This document shows positions 49,476 through 60,188 of a DNA stretch of 64,000 nucleotides, piece after piece. Origin of the DNA: Limonium bicolor (Eukaryota > Streptophyta > Magnoliopsida > Caryophyllales > Plumbaginaceae); the NCBI GenBank assembly GCA_023374045.1, contig CM041780.1, positions 38,889,030 through 38,953,029 of the forward strand, in the 5' to 3' direction. The notes below the pieces were generated by a model, which saw only the letters and a program-made list of their open reading frames with translations, had not been told where the DNA came from and ran no database searches. The position numbers and the translations under genes were made by a program. Position 1 is the first letter of the stretch; every line of letters starts with the position of its first letter.

Positions 49476-50369
49476 CTCTAATTCAATACCCAAGTGAGAA
49501 ATGAGAATTAAGTATAACCCTTATTCGGCTCATAGAAAATTCCAAACTACAAAGGAAGGTGCTTAAAGCACTAATTTAGGTCATTACCTTTAGAGCCGTT
49601 GAATAGATTTTGACCAAGGCTCAAAGGAGAGCTCCAACCACCATTTGAGGCTTGAACAAGTGCTCAATCAAGGAAAGAACAAGACACCATAAGAGGCTAA
49701 AATCGGTCCTAAAAAAATGAAGAAGGAAATGGATTTTTATGGTTCTTTTTACCTTGAATGAAAGAGGGGACTCTCAAGCTCCATAAAAGCTGATTTTCTC
49801 TTCAAATGGGATATACCCATGGAGATGAACTTCATCCTTTATGAGATTTTGAAAAGAGGGAAGTGTAGCTCTTGATGAGGGGAGTTCAAATATGTAATTT
49901 ATTTTTGATTTGGAGCATGGAATTGGCTAGAGAAAGAGGAGGAAGATGAGGAAGCCATGGAGGAGCTTCAAAAATCGCTAGCCATGAGAGAGAGGAAGGG
50001 TTGCTAGTCGGGGAAGAAGAAAAGGATAGAGATAGAAAAGAGAAATGAGGGAGGAGAGAGTGAAGGGAGTACCTTTTTACTTTTCCATTTTTTTGCTTTT
50101 TGCTCTTTTCTAATTCTAGCTAGCTATTAAAAAAGGGGAGTGTTGGCACACTCTAAAGAAAACTGGCCCCCACTTATTAACTAAGCTGGGGCGTTTTTCG
50201 TCTTTTACAAGAGATGCTCGTTAATTACCTGGTTTTAGCACTATTCACTAACCGGGCCCGTTTTCCAGATTTTTTTCTCATTTCTTTAATTTTAATGGTT
50301 CTTGAGTTCTCATTAATGTTTAATTATAGTTATATAGTCAACTATAATTTTTACGGGTCTGTTTGACCA
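49476..50369 (-). mobile_element. Chromovirus LTR fragment
   Basis: Diverged relative of 38850-39400 in the same orientation: the order of ..TTTTACCTTGAATG, GGGGACTCTCAAGCTC, CCATGGAG and GATTTGGAGCATGGA blocks is kept. No ORF. It forms the right flank of the non-coding element but is unrelated to that element's left flank. Confidence 0.6.
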
Positions 50370-50927
50370 TGAAATACCCCAAACCTAGCTATGGTGATTA
50401 GATGTTAAACTAAGATATAATAGGGCTAAAACATGCCTTAGAAACTTTTGTAAACAATTTAAACCATAGAAAACACTAGGAAACACCATAAGAACAATTT
50501 AAGCAAAAAAACATGCTCTAAGCTTGGAGTAACTTTGATTATGACCCAAATATCATTCTTGGACCTAACTAACATGCTAATAGACATGTTAAATCAATTA
50601 CCAAAGAAAACCAAGCTCAAAAACAAGTTAAAACACAAATTGTGCTTTAAGGAGCCTTAAAGCACATTTTTGAAAAATTATCTTAGAAAGAGGTTTTGAG
50701 GAGCTAAATGACCATGCTTACACCTTAATCAACATTTGTACTACTTAGTATCACATTAGGAAGCCTAAATCAATGAGAAACCAAAAATTTCACAAATTTG
50801 TGCACTAATTATGAATAGTACCCAAATAGTGCTCAAATTAGACTTTAGTCAACTTTGCTTAATTAATTGGTCAGCAAAGGCCATAAATATCGTAAATAAG
50901 TTTTTGAACATGATGAGTCACCATAAC
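50370..50927 (+). mobile_element. Chromovirus LTR 5' fragment, interrupted by the AlkB element
   Basis: Starts TGAAATACCCCAAACC and resembles 751-1300, with the hairpin at 50642-50665 about 270 bp inside. It is broken at 50927 by the next element. The pentamer ATAAC before the break would be its target duplication. Confidence 0.7.
50642..50665 (+). other. Conserved LTR hairpin, copy E
   Basis: GTGCTTTAAG and CTTAAAGCAC flank GAGC. Confidence 0.85.
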
Positions 50928-52372
50928 TGTAACACCCCTACTACGCACTTAACAAATAATCGAAATCGCAGCAGAAATAACAACTAAACATAACTAAACG
51001 GTTCGGTGCTACAACGCCGTTAACCACCCACGTGGTTAACAAGGCAGAATAAATACAAGCGTATCGGTCTGATGATCAGACTCCCGAGCATAGAACTAAT
51101 AACCTTTAATACATTAACAAAATACCGAGTTTGTAACTACATCATAAACATAACTGTACATCACAAACTGTCACTGTGAACTGTTAACGACCATCGTTGT
51201 ACTACAACGGTACCAAAAATATATCGCCTCGGGAGCACAGGCGCATCCCGGGCTCAACATCCAAAAACAACCAAAATTAATCCTGCATCCTAGAATCTAA
51301 AGCCATTCCGCTTCTTCGATCCTCATCCTGCAGTAAAAATATGGAGCCCCCGAGGGGGTCAGCAACCCTTGGCTGGTATGGTTAACGCGCAGCCCATCGG
51401 CTACCGGGATACGCGCAACTAATTGTCATGATGACATGACATTCATTTTAAACATACAACATATATATATCATAGCAAAAGTATTGCATACAACTTCACA
51501 CATAGTACACTATAAAAATTCCTTTTAGGAAATGAACCAACATAATTAGTTCCCATGGAGAGCCTAGAGAATGTTGCCATACTCATGCTAAGCTCATTAC
51601 ATAACTCGTTACCGTCCTGTAGATTGAACGGATAACTTAACACAAGGTGCCTCGGATATAGTGATCCAAGCACACCGAAACAAAACATAGTATGCCCCTG
51701 TGGCCCGACGTGAGTCAGTAAAATAGCCTTGGTTAAGCTAAAGGGAAGGTTGGAAACCAAATTGGAAAACAACCATAACATACAAAGAGAATCGAACCGG
51801 TTATGACATCGACTCCCATACTCACACGCGTGGCCGGAACAGACCGGACTCCTCACTTCCCCTGTTAGCACTTGTTAGTAGTTCAACATTGAACTCAATA
51901 AACAATTCATAAACAATTGGTTAAGCCTTGTTAGACACACACAAGGGAAGAGAGAGTCATACTTAACAATACAATAATATCTAACAACTGTAAACTCATT
52001 ACATGATTTAAGTCTTACAAGGTCATAAACACACAGAAAAACAAACAACACACAAGCCGGTGTAAACCGGTAGGCAACAGACTGCAAGAAAACCATACCT
52101 TGGTCCTTGCTTCGACTGGTTTCCTCCTTTGGAGAATCCTATACACATTTAGTAACGTAGATTAATTTAACGTACTAGTTCGTCAGTAGCTTATTACTTT
52201 ACATTTCTAGTTATTTTACTTTCACACTTGTTATTACTTTTCACCATTTTAATTGTCATTATAACTCTCCTAACATGTCTTAAATAACCTCATATCATCA
52301 TTACTAACTAATCACCATTTTTAGACAACTTTTCCTAACCTTAAACAACATTTTTGGCCAAAACAGTGGCAT

Positions 52373-52692
52373 GTCCGAACTTGTGTCCGAGTTTCCGAAG
52401 TTCGGACGCAAGTCGAGGCTCAAAGGGTGAAGCCAGACGCATGTCTGAACTTGTGTCCGAGTTTCCAAAGTTCGGACATTGGTCGAGAGAAAATCAAAAT
52501 AAAATTTCAAGCGTCCGAACTTGTGTCCGAGTTTCCCGAAGTTCGGACGCAAGTCGAAGATAGATCTGAGAAAAGAGACGGGTGCGTCCGAACATCCATG
52601 GTCGGACAGAAGTCCGGACACTGGCCGAGACTCAGAAAATTCTAACACAACAGGGCATGTCCGAACGTCCTTGTCCGGACGGAAGTTCGGAC
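52373..52692. repeat. Palindromic array, AlkB element 3' LTR
   Basis: Five units start at about 52373, 52443, 52513, 52585 and 52659, spaced 70-74 bp. Each has GTCCGAAC, an internal GTCCGAG and the inverted GTTCGGAC. Variable spacer lies between units. Confidence 0.9.
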
Positions 52693-54545
52693 GTGCCAAA
52701 ACACTCATTTTCATAGCCTCAAACACTTACTCAATTCTTACCAAAATCCCTAACACCTATTATGTTTTATCCTTTGGTTCCCAAGTGGTGTTTCATGCCT
52801 ATTGTAACCATTATACCAAGATATTTCCTCACCTTTTTAACATCATCTCTCAAGCATATTTTCTTACAAACCAATTCCTTATGTCATTCTTGAAATCCCT
52901 TTACAAGTTTATACTTTCTCCTTGTTTTACCAAAGTTTGCATAAGTCCCAACACAACTCCCAAAATGACTTTGGTGTATTCCAAAACACCCCTTTGTATT
53001 CTAAAACTTCCAAGATAATGTTTAAGCCCTTATTGTACTCCAAAACACCTTAATACATTGTTTCTTTCCTAATAAAATTCCTAGTCATTCCTAAGACTTT
53101 CTAGTTCACCAAAACTCCTTTAAACACTTATAACTTCTTGTACATCACCTAATTTTTGACATGGGTTCTACTAACATCTTATTATGCCAAAACACACATA
53201 GTTTTCTCCATTAAACATTCAAGAACATCTAAAATCCATCAAGCACATTCTTATACACAAAACTTCACTCATTTAGCACTACATCACAATATAGTGCATA
53301 ATTTAAATTGCTTGGCACTTAGGCCCTTAAATAACATGGCTCTTAGGCCCTTAAGATGCATAAATCTTAAACACTGAATTTCCACAATATATTTACGTTT
53401 GACCTGCAAATACACTCAACAATACATATGCCTTTTACTAAGCCCTTGAGAGCATTTTTTTCTAGGTCATTCACCATTGGCTCTTTAAATCATTTTCATA
53501 AGCAATATAAGCTCATTTCTCCTAAGACTTTAAACTACATTAGGTTAGCATATTTACCTCTTTTCCTCACAAACTTCTTTCTTCTTTCCTTGTTTAAAAA
53601 TCGGTAAGGGTGTTTGATTTCTTGTCAACTTCTAAACAATATACAAATAATGCAATGAGTATACAAGCTTTATGCTTCATCTCATTGTAAAACCTAAATA
53701 CATAGATTGCCTTAGAATGTTTAGATGATTATTTTACCTTGGATATCAAAGGGAGTTTGGATATGTTGCAAGAGAGGACTCCACCAAGCCCTTGGAAGAT
53801 TCAAATGAAGCTAAAACAAGCAAGGTAAGGACACCATTAAGGGTAATTTTCGGACAACACAAAAACATGGAGGAAACATCATTTTTCTTTGAGTTTCCTT
53901 ACCTAGAAGCAAAGGAGAACAACAATATGTGAAAAGATGAGCTCAAGCTCCTCCCATGGAGATTCCTCTTGGCACCGAAATGGAGCTCTTGGAATTTTGA
54001 GAAGATAGGAATGAAGAGCTTGATGAGACTAAGAGAATGGTGGTCTTTGTTTTTGATTTGGCAAAGTGAGCTAGGAGATATAAGAGGTCAAAGATCAAAT
54101 ATGGTGGTGGTACTATTGCAAAACCGTGAATGGAGAATGAAGAAGAGATAGAAGAGAGGTTGGAACCGTGGGAAATGAGGGAATGAAGTTTAAGTCACTT
54201 TTGGAGATTTTTAAAGTAAAAGGTAAATAGTGTTTTTCTTTAATAATTTTACATACTTGATAACTAACAAGGGGAGATGACTCACCCTTATAAAAACCGG
54301 CCCCCATATTATACCAAGGGGTATTTTAGTCTTTGTTGACCATTTAACTTACTTATATAGACTTATGTTATAAACTTGATTATTTTGTTACTATTCACTA
54401 AAACAAGGCACATAGATGTGAAATGTTTAATTTCCCATTGATATAGACTTCCAAATGTGATACTAAGTAGTACACATATTAATTAAAGAGTAATGATGGA
54501 CATTTAGCAATTCAAAACTCATTTACAAGACAATTTTTCAAAAAT

Positions 54546-54569
54546 GTGCTTTAAGACTCCTTAAAGCAC
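54546..54569 (-). other. Conserved LTR hairpin, copy F
   Basis: GTGCTTTAAG and CTTAAAGCAC flank ACTC, 271 bp from the LTR end. Confidence 0.85.
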
Positions 54570-54839
54570 ATTTTGTGTTTTAACTTGTTTTCAAGCTTGG
54601 TTTTCTTTGGTAATTGGTTTAATATGTTCATTAGTATACAAATGAGGTCTTGGTAAGTTCATTAGGTCATAACCAAGCTTATCCCAAGCTTAGAACACAT
54701 TTTGGCCTTTATTGACCTTAAGGCATTTGTTTGTGTTTTCTATGGTTTAAATTGTTTACTAATGTTTCTAAGACTCTTTTTAGTCTTACTACACCTTATT
54801 TTAGTGTTTAAACAACATAACTAGGTTTGGGGTATTTCA

Positions 54840-54876
54840 ATCTACCCCCCTTAAAAGAACTTTGTCCCTAAAGTTC
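54840..54876 (-). other. Polypurine tract and adjoining hairpin
   Basis: The minus strand has TTTTAAGGGGGGTAGAT beside the LTR. The neighbouring GAACTTT-GTCCCT-AAAGTTC hairpin (54857-54876) is the counterpart of 40125-40144 with one compensated base-pair change. Confidence 0.75.
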
Positions 54877-55145
54877 ATACTTCCACATATCCTAAATATT
54901 AGAACACGGGAACACATATCAACAATACTTCCATAACAACATTAACAACATCCTTACATAACATCGGACTCAAGGTCCAAACCACATAACAACACAACAT
55001 CATTCAGACTCAACGGTCTGTAACATAACAAGATAACAACATAACACATAGACAATGTATCCGAATACATGTCGCACACACATAACCGAAACGGTTCTAC
55101 CCCCCTTAAAATAGGGGTACGCCCCGTACCCTATACATATAAATA
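54877..55145 (-). other. 3' untranslated region
   Basis: Sequence between the chromodomain stop and the polypurine tract, AC-rich on the plus strand with repeated ACATAACAACA words. No ORF. Confidence 0.6.
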
Positions 55146-55572
55146 CTAAGAAGTAAACAATGACTGGTACTTCGCGTTCATCTTATCTTCCAGCTCCCAA
55201 GTGGCCTCCTCAACGTCCTGGTTAGACCAGAGAACCTTCACCAGTCTCACAGACTTATGGCGAGTGTCTCGAGTCTTAGTATCCAGAATCCGTACCGGAG
55301 TCTCCACTGATCGCATGGTCGGCTCTAAGGTTAGCCTTTCAAGCTGAAGTACATGAGACGGATGAGACATATATTTCTTCTACTGGGACACATGAAATAC
55401 ATCATGTACCTTGCCCAGCTCGGCGGGTAAATCAAGTCTGTAAGCTACCGGGCCGATCCGCTTCGTCACAACATAAGGCCCCACATATTTTGGGCTCAAC
55501 TTGCCTTTCTGGCCAAAACGAAATACCCCCTTCATGGGGGATACTCTCAGAAATACCGGATTTGGCGTACTT
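55146..55572 (-). pseudogene. pol: Integrase C-terminus and chromodomain
   Basis: The frame from 55370 reads SHPSHVLQLERLTLEPT, then the chromodomain-like segment PVRILDTKTRDTRHKSVRLV, VKVLWSNQDVEEATWELEDK and a terminal stop. The WELE and VLW residues match Del/Tekay chromodomains, which steer integration to marked chromatin. Upstream, 55572-55371 encodes the basic integrase tail (a [19 protein letters not shown] region) in a shifted frame with an in-frame TAG near 55385. It is therefore a broken end of pol. Confidence 0.85.
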
Positions 55573-56220
55573 CTACTTGAACTTGTTCAGATACTCTGAT
55601 CCTATAATGACCGTCTCACTCGACTCATCCAAGCATAATGGCGTGCGGCATGGTCGACCGTATAATGCCTGGAAGGGAGACATCTTGATCGAAGCATGGT
55701 AACTATTGTTGTAGCTAAACTCGATCAGATGTAACTTGTCAATCCAGCTGGTCTGAAAATCAAGTGCACATGCACGTAACATATCCTCGAGTGTCTGGAT
55801 AGTGCTCTCACTCTGACCATCTGTCTGTGGGTGGAACGCTGTACTTAGCTTCAGCTCGGTACCAAGCGCTTCCCGTGTGGATTTCCAGTACCTCGAGAGG
55901 AATCTGGTATCCCTATCAGACACGATAGTCTTCGGTACCCCATGGTGCCGAACAATTTCTCTATCAAAGAGCTCTGCTAGTTTTGCCACTTTCCAGGTGT
56001 CCTTCATCGGAATGAATCGAGCCACCTTGGTCAGTCGGTCAACAACAACCCAAATCATATTCAGACCTCCCCTTGTAGGCGGAAGCCCTACTACGAAGTC
56101 CATAGAAATGTCATGGAACTTCCACTCAGGCACTGGCATTGGCTGTACCATACCACCAGGCCATCGGTGCTCATACTTGACCTTCTGACAAGTGAGACAC
56201 CTCAACACATAATCATTCAC
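55573..56220 (-). pseudogene. pol: Integrase core
   Basis: Open from about 56220. It begins with the Cys pair of the zinc module (LRCLTCQKVK), whose His pair lies in the preceding frame. The catalytic core has Asp in ISMDFVVGLP, Asp in IVSDRDTRF and Glu in HPQTDGQSESTIQTLED, so the DDE triad is complete, followed by EFSYNNSYHASIKMSPF and ALYGRPCRTPL. A one-base slip in an A-rich run near 56222-56230 separates it from RNase H, and a TAG at 55575-55573 ends it early. Confidence 0.9.
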
Positions 56221-57499
56221 ATCCTTTTTTCATTCCAGTCCACCAAAAATAATGTTTCATACCCTTATACATTTTTGAAGCTCCGGGGTGAATCGAAGTC
56301 GTAGAACAGTGGGATTCACTCAGTATGCGCTCCTTCGGCTCAGCGCTACTCCTCGGAATACACAGTCGACCATTCAGCCTAATCAGGTCATCATCGTGGA
56401 GTCTGAAGTCGTACTTCTGACCCTCGAATGTGCCATCAATAAGCTTCTGTCTGATCTCCAACATATACTGATCCGTCATCTGGGCACTCCGCACCTCTTG
56501 AACCAAGCTAGTATGAGAGACTAGCGAATGGAGAGAGTATGCTCGGCGACTCAGTACGTCAGCTACCACATTTGCCTTACCCTCCTTATACTCCAGATTG
56601 ATGTCGTAGTCATTTAGAAACTCGACCCACCTTCTTTGTCTCATGTTCAACTCCTTCTGAGTGAACAAGTACTTTAAACTCTTGTGGTCAGAATAAATCG
56701 TCTCACTTACCCCATACAAGTGATGTCGCCATATCTTCAATGCGAAGACAATGGCACGCAATTCTAAGTCGTGGGTAGGGTAGTTCTCTTCATATTTCTT
56801 CAGCTGTCGGGAGGCGTATGCTACGACCTTCCCGTGTTGCATCAACACACAACCCATACCTCTGCCTGATGCGTCACAATAGACCTCAAACCCATCTGGA
56901 CCGTCTGGTAAAGTTAGGACTGGTGCAGATGTCAGAGCATCCTTGAGACTCTGAAATGAACTCTCACAGTCATCTGTCCACTCGAATGGAGCATCCTTCT
57001 TCAACAAGGAAGTCATCGGTTTCGAGACACTGGAGAAGTCCTTCACAAACCTCCTATAATAACCTGCCAGACCGAGGAAGCTCCTGATGGCGGTAACTGT
57101 CTTCGGCCTAGGCCAGGTGCGCACTGCATCAATCTTTGCCGGATCAACAGCGATCCCGACTTCAGAAATCACATGCCCAAGAAAGGATACTTGGTTCAAC
57201 CAAAATTCACACTTTGAAAATTTCGCATATAACTGATTCTTTCTCAATGTCTGCAACACACTTCTCAGGTGGCTTTCGTGCTCACCCCTCGATTTTGAGT
57301 ACACAAGTATATCGTTGATGAAGACTACCACTGACTTGTCCAACTGATCCTGTAACAAGCGGTTCATTAAGTCCATGAACTTGGCTGGTGCATTGGATAG
57401 ACCAAATGGCATAACCGTAAACTCATAATGTCCATATCTGGTTCTGAATGCTGTCTTCTCAATGTCACTGTCACGGATGGCAATCTGATGGTATCCGGA
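56213..57499 (-). pseudogene. pol: RT palm/thumb and RNase H, with mutated active site
   Basis: In frame with the upstream RT half but separated by a TGA at 57502-57500. [17 protein letters not shown] is followed by [13 protein letters not shown], where the first Asp of the universal Asp-Asp pair is Asn, so this RT should be inactive. Then [20 protein letters not shown] and [12 protein letters not shown]. RNase H keeps Asp in [10 protein letters not shown], Glu in [13 protein letters not shown] and Asp in [10 protein letters not shown]. The integrase His pair ([10 protein letters not shown]) closes the frame. Confidence 0.92.
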
Positions 57500-58440
57500 T
57501 CATAGATCTATCTTGGAAAATACTGATGCCCCTTTCAACTGATCAAATAAGTCGTCAATGCGTGGTAAAGGGTAACGGTTCTTCACCGTAACTACATTCA
57601 GCTCTCGATATTCAATACACAGGCGGAGGCTACAGTCTTTCTTCTTCACGAAGAGGACCGGTGCTCCCCATGGTGAAACGCTAGGGCGGATAAATCCCTT
57701 GTCGAGTAGGTCTCTTAGCTGCTCCTTGAGCTCTGTCATCTCTGCTGGAGCCATACGGTAGGGCGCCTTCGCAATTGGTCCGGTGCCCGGAACCAAATCA
57801 ATCTCAAACTTGACTTCCCGTGCTGGCGTCATGCCCGGCAGTTCCTTAGGAAATACATCAGGAAACTCCGACACTACCGGCACATCTAGGCTAAACTCTG
57901 GGTCTCTCTCTATGTCCGTGACATAGCAGAGGTATACATCATTCCCTCGTCGTAGTTCACGATACATAGCCATGGCGGTGATGATCTGAGTCGAAGGCTC
58001 CCTGGGCCTCTGGTTGTAAGATATAGTAACCCCAGACGGACTCCGAAGAAGCAGACGATGCTCGGCACACAGGATTCTGCCCTTGTACCGCTCCAACCAG
58101 TTCATCCCGACAATCACATCAAAACCAAGTCCGTCGAACTCTATCAAGTCGATCGAAAACTCTTCACCTCTGATTCGTACAACAACATCTCGGTGGTAGC
58201 GGGTACACCTGATCCGCTCTATCGACGGGAGAGTGACTAGAAAATCTGGCATCTCATCACCGTCTAACCCCAGCCTCTTCGCAAAAGATAGCGAAATAAA
58301 TGTATGTGAGGCTCCGGAGTCGAACAAGATCGAAGCGTCCACGCCATTGACTGGAAAGGTACCGGTGAGGATTGTGCCGCTCTTGCCGGCCTCTGCCTCA
58401 TTGCAAACACTCAGTATTCCTCCCGTTCCGAGTGCACAGC
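57500..58440 (-). pseudogene. pol: Aspartic protease and RT fingers
   Basis: The block opens at 58440 after an acceptor-like AG (AATGAATTAG). There is no ATG near the start, as expected if it is reached by splicing from gag. The protease has [11 protein letters not shown], with the catalytic Asp in DSGA, and [12 protein letters not shown] begins with [50 protein letters not shown] and [15 protein letters not shown]. It ends at TGA 57502-57500, where an Arg is expected in the family (FSKIDL-x-SGYHQ), consistent with CGA to TGA. Confidence 0.9.
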
Positions 58441-58621
58441 CTAATTCATTGGCAAACTAATAAGGATTTGGTAACAACACGGTTGACATGCTTCAAACAA
58501 CTCCACTTTATTCATTAATATTCCCTTTACACCACAAGGTGGTTTACATCTCTGACATAACTAACACATACAACATCCTTAACATACACTGATTCAACAC
58601 ATTACATAATTATACAAGGCT
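58441..58621 (-). promoter_or_regulatory. Possible AlkB 3' UTR with AATAAA, ending in a splice acceptor
   Basis: After the AlkB stop the minus strand is AT-rich and carries TTGTATAATTATG and AATAAA (58507-58512), a candidate poly(A) signal. It then reaches AATGAATTAG (AG at 58442-58441), the acceptor-like site before protease. In the unspliced RNA it separates AlkB from pol. Confidence 0.5.
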
Positions 58622-59361
58622 TTAAATCTGTCTGAAGGTCAAATTCAAACGTCCGGGTTTCATGTGTGTGGCATTGATCACTGCCGATGGTGCGGTATTC
58701 AGTTTGATCTTCTTGATGCCATGGTATAGCATCCTTGACTGCCCACCCATGATTAACACATCTCCTAATTTGAGTACTAACTTCTTCGCGAGATCAGCAC
58801 GCTTCTGCTCGCCGTACACAAACACTGCGGTATCACCAATGGACCAAGACACCACGGGTACTCCCTTACTTAGAGACTCGGGTGACTCGTCCTTATCTTG
58901 GTGTAACCCTAACCGTCCACCTTTCTGGTAGAAGTTCACAATACATAAATCCACTTTAACACTTGGTATTGAATCCGTTTCAACTTGTTGAGCAATTCCC
59001 ACGGCATGGTTAACAACCGCAAGGAACTCCTCCGGTATACTTGGTACAATTGCTCCATCTTCGGCTCGCACTTCTTAATATGTCTTGGTGTAAGGGTTCC
59101 AGTCCTTACCCATGCACATCATCTTCAATTTCATCTTCGCTCCGCTCGGGTATTCGGGTGTATAGAAACCTCCAGGTGCTTCTCCCAGTTCTTTACATCG
59201 TTGGATGATGTGGATTTGTGCTTCCGGTGTCAGGTATCCATTTAAGAGTATCATACCTGGCTGGATGACCTGACATTGCTCCATTGGGAAGTCGGTGATG
59301 CTGATGGTGGTTTCTTCAGGGTTTGGTGTGGGCGGGATTGGATAACAGATATTGAAGGTTC
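58622..59361 (-). pseudogene. AlkB-type Fe(II)/2-oxoglutarate dioxygenase captured in the retrotransposon
   Basis: A single exon-like block with one internal stop (TAA 59077-59075). The N-terminal part reads GTFNICYP, MILLNGYLTPEAQ, GGFYTPEYPSGAKMKLKMMC and GKDWNPYT. The C-terminal part has LCIVNFYQKGGRLGLHQDKD, SWSIGDTAVFVYGE, LGDVLIMGGQSRMLYHG and GRLNLTFRQI. The iron ligands are His (codon at 58903), Asp two residues on, and His (codon at 58723), and the 2-oxoglutarate contacts Arg-x-Asn-x-Thr-x-Arg are intact. This is the pattern of E. coli AlkB and plant ALKBH1-like proteins, which remove methyl groups from nucleic acid bases. About 245 codons cover the whole catalytic fold and nothing is missing but the one codon. 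It lies between gag zinc knuckles and protease, entered by an acceptor-like TTAG in phase with gag. A role in demethylating the element's RNA or DNA is inference. Confidence 0.93.
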
Positions 59362-59504
59362 CTAAGTTTTCAAATTACCTAATTAGGTGTCCTCACATTA
59401 TACTCTAACTGTTTACTTACATGGTTATTTACTTGGACTCACTAACATACATGCATGAAATGCGGTATGCAATCACTTATTTCACTCAACAGTTTAGGCG
59501 GTAC
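59362..59504 (-). other. Predicted intron 3 (gag to AlkB)
   Basis: The donor on the minus strand is CCAG followed by GTACCG at 59504. The acceptor is AAAACTTAG ending at 59362. The length is 143 nt, AT-rich, with CTAAT about 27 nt before the acceptor as a branch-point candidate. Both exon ends are phase 1. Read without splicing, gag stops at 59496-59494, ten bases inside the intron. Confidence 0.65.
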
Positions 59505-59849
59505 CTGGTCTAGAAGAGGGCCCTGGCGCCTCAGACCGGTCCACCACATGCAGGGTGGCCTCGCTAGGTCCCGACCCCTTCCCCTTCTGGGAATCTGTGT
59601 ACCTCTGATCTGGGGGTGGCTGATTCGCCGTCTTCGGGCCATCGGTGGTCGCGGTGGCCTTACCCTTCCACTGCCCCTTAGGCTTATAGTTTCTACTGTT
59701 CGGGTTCTGCCAGCACTCATAGTTGCGGTGCCCCATCTTCTTGCAGTATCGGCACTGCACATCATTACCCTTGCAGTCCTTGCCGGGGTGGTCTCCGTTA
59801 CACCACTTACAGTAATAGTGGCGCTCCGGTCCAGAGCCCGTGCTAGCAG
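59505..59849 (-). CDS. gag: Gag exon 3: zinc knuckles
   Basis: Encodes YYCKWCNGDHPGKDC (C-x2-C-x3-H-x4-C, a variant) and VQCRYCKKMGHRNYEC (C-x2-C-x4-H-x4-C, canonical), then a Pro/Gly/Ser-rich tail. These CCHC modules bind RNA in the nucleocapsid. The block is GC-rich against AT-rich flanks. It starts after TGTGTTAG and ends at CCAG before GTACCG, giving phase 1 at both ends. Confidence 0.8.
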
Positions 59850-59929
59850 CTAACACATCACACACTTAGTACATACTTCACAAAGTAACAACATACACTA
59901 GAATTCGGTATTGGAATTTTATTAATTAC
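59850..59929 (-). other. Predicted intron 2
   Basis: Donor GTAATT at 59929, acceptor TGTTAG ending at 59850, 80 nt. Strongly AT-rich between GC-rich exons. Both sides are phase 1. Short for a plant intron but within range. Confidence 0.6.
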
Positions 59930-60188
59930 CCTTGGGTGGGTAAGAGCGTAAAGGCTTGGCCGCATATGCGTAGGTGAGCTGCAGAGGCTCCTCAGGAGTG
60001 GTGGTCTGGGTCTGGCCCTTGCCACCCTGTTGTTGTCCCTTCTGGGACTGGGGGTATGGCTTCTTCTTCTTTCCTCCCCCTTGCCCTTACGTGCCTTGGC
60101 CCTCGCTCATAGCCTTGTGCTTGAGCGCACTCTCCTCGTCCCTCAGACAGACGGTGATCTCCACAATTGCAGCGGCATGGTAGCACTC
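59930..60188 (-). pseudogene. gag: Gag exon 2: linker
   Basis: Reads ECYHAAAIVEITVCLRDEE then a Lys/Gln/Gly-rich linker (GGGKKKKPYPQSQKGQQQGG) and LQLTYAYAAKPLRSYPPKG. The first part is the helical end of the Retrotrans_gag domain, continuing exon 1. A TAA at 60089-60087 interrupts it. The start follows AAATATAG (phase 0). Confidence 0.7.

Larger units (their letters stand above)
50928..54839 (-). repeat. 3' LTR of the AlkB element
   Basis: 3,912 bp. It holds the palindromic array (52373-52692), GCACTA..TAGTGC near 53276-53299, TTAGGCCCTTAA duplicated near 53319-53356 and the hairpin at 54546-54569. A block near 51530-51870 is shared with the LTRs of the non-coding element. The ORF at 51470-51871 is a by-product. 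Confidence 0.92.

Noticed and set aside
51470..51871. 133-residue ORF repeated at 61725-62126, with relatives at 36510-36752 and 45861-46103
   Set aside because: It lies inside LTRs. Between the two families the frame is broken by out-of-step indels, so conservation is at the nucleic acid level.
52373..52692. CRISPR-like look: palindromic repeats at regular spacing with variable spacers
   Set aside because: It is plant LTR minisatellite, the repeats themselves vary, there are no cas genes and both LTRs carry the same spacers.
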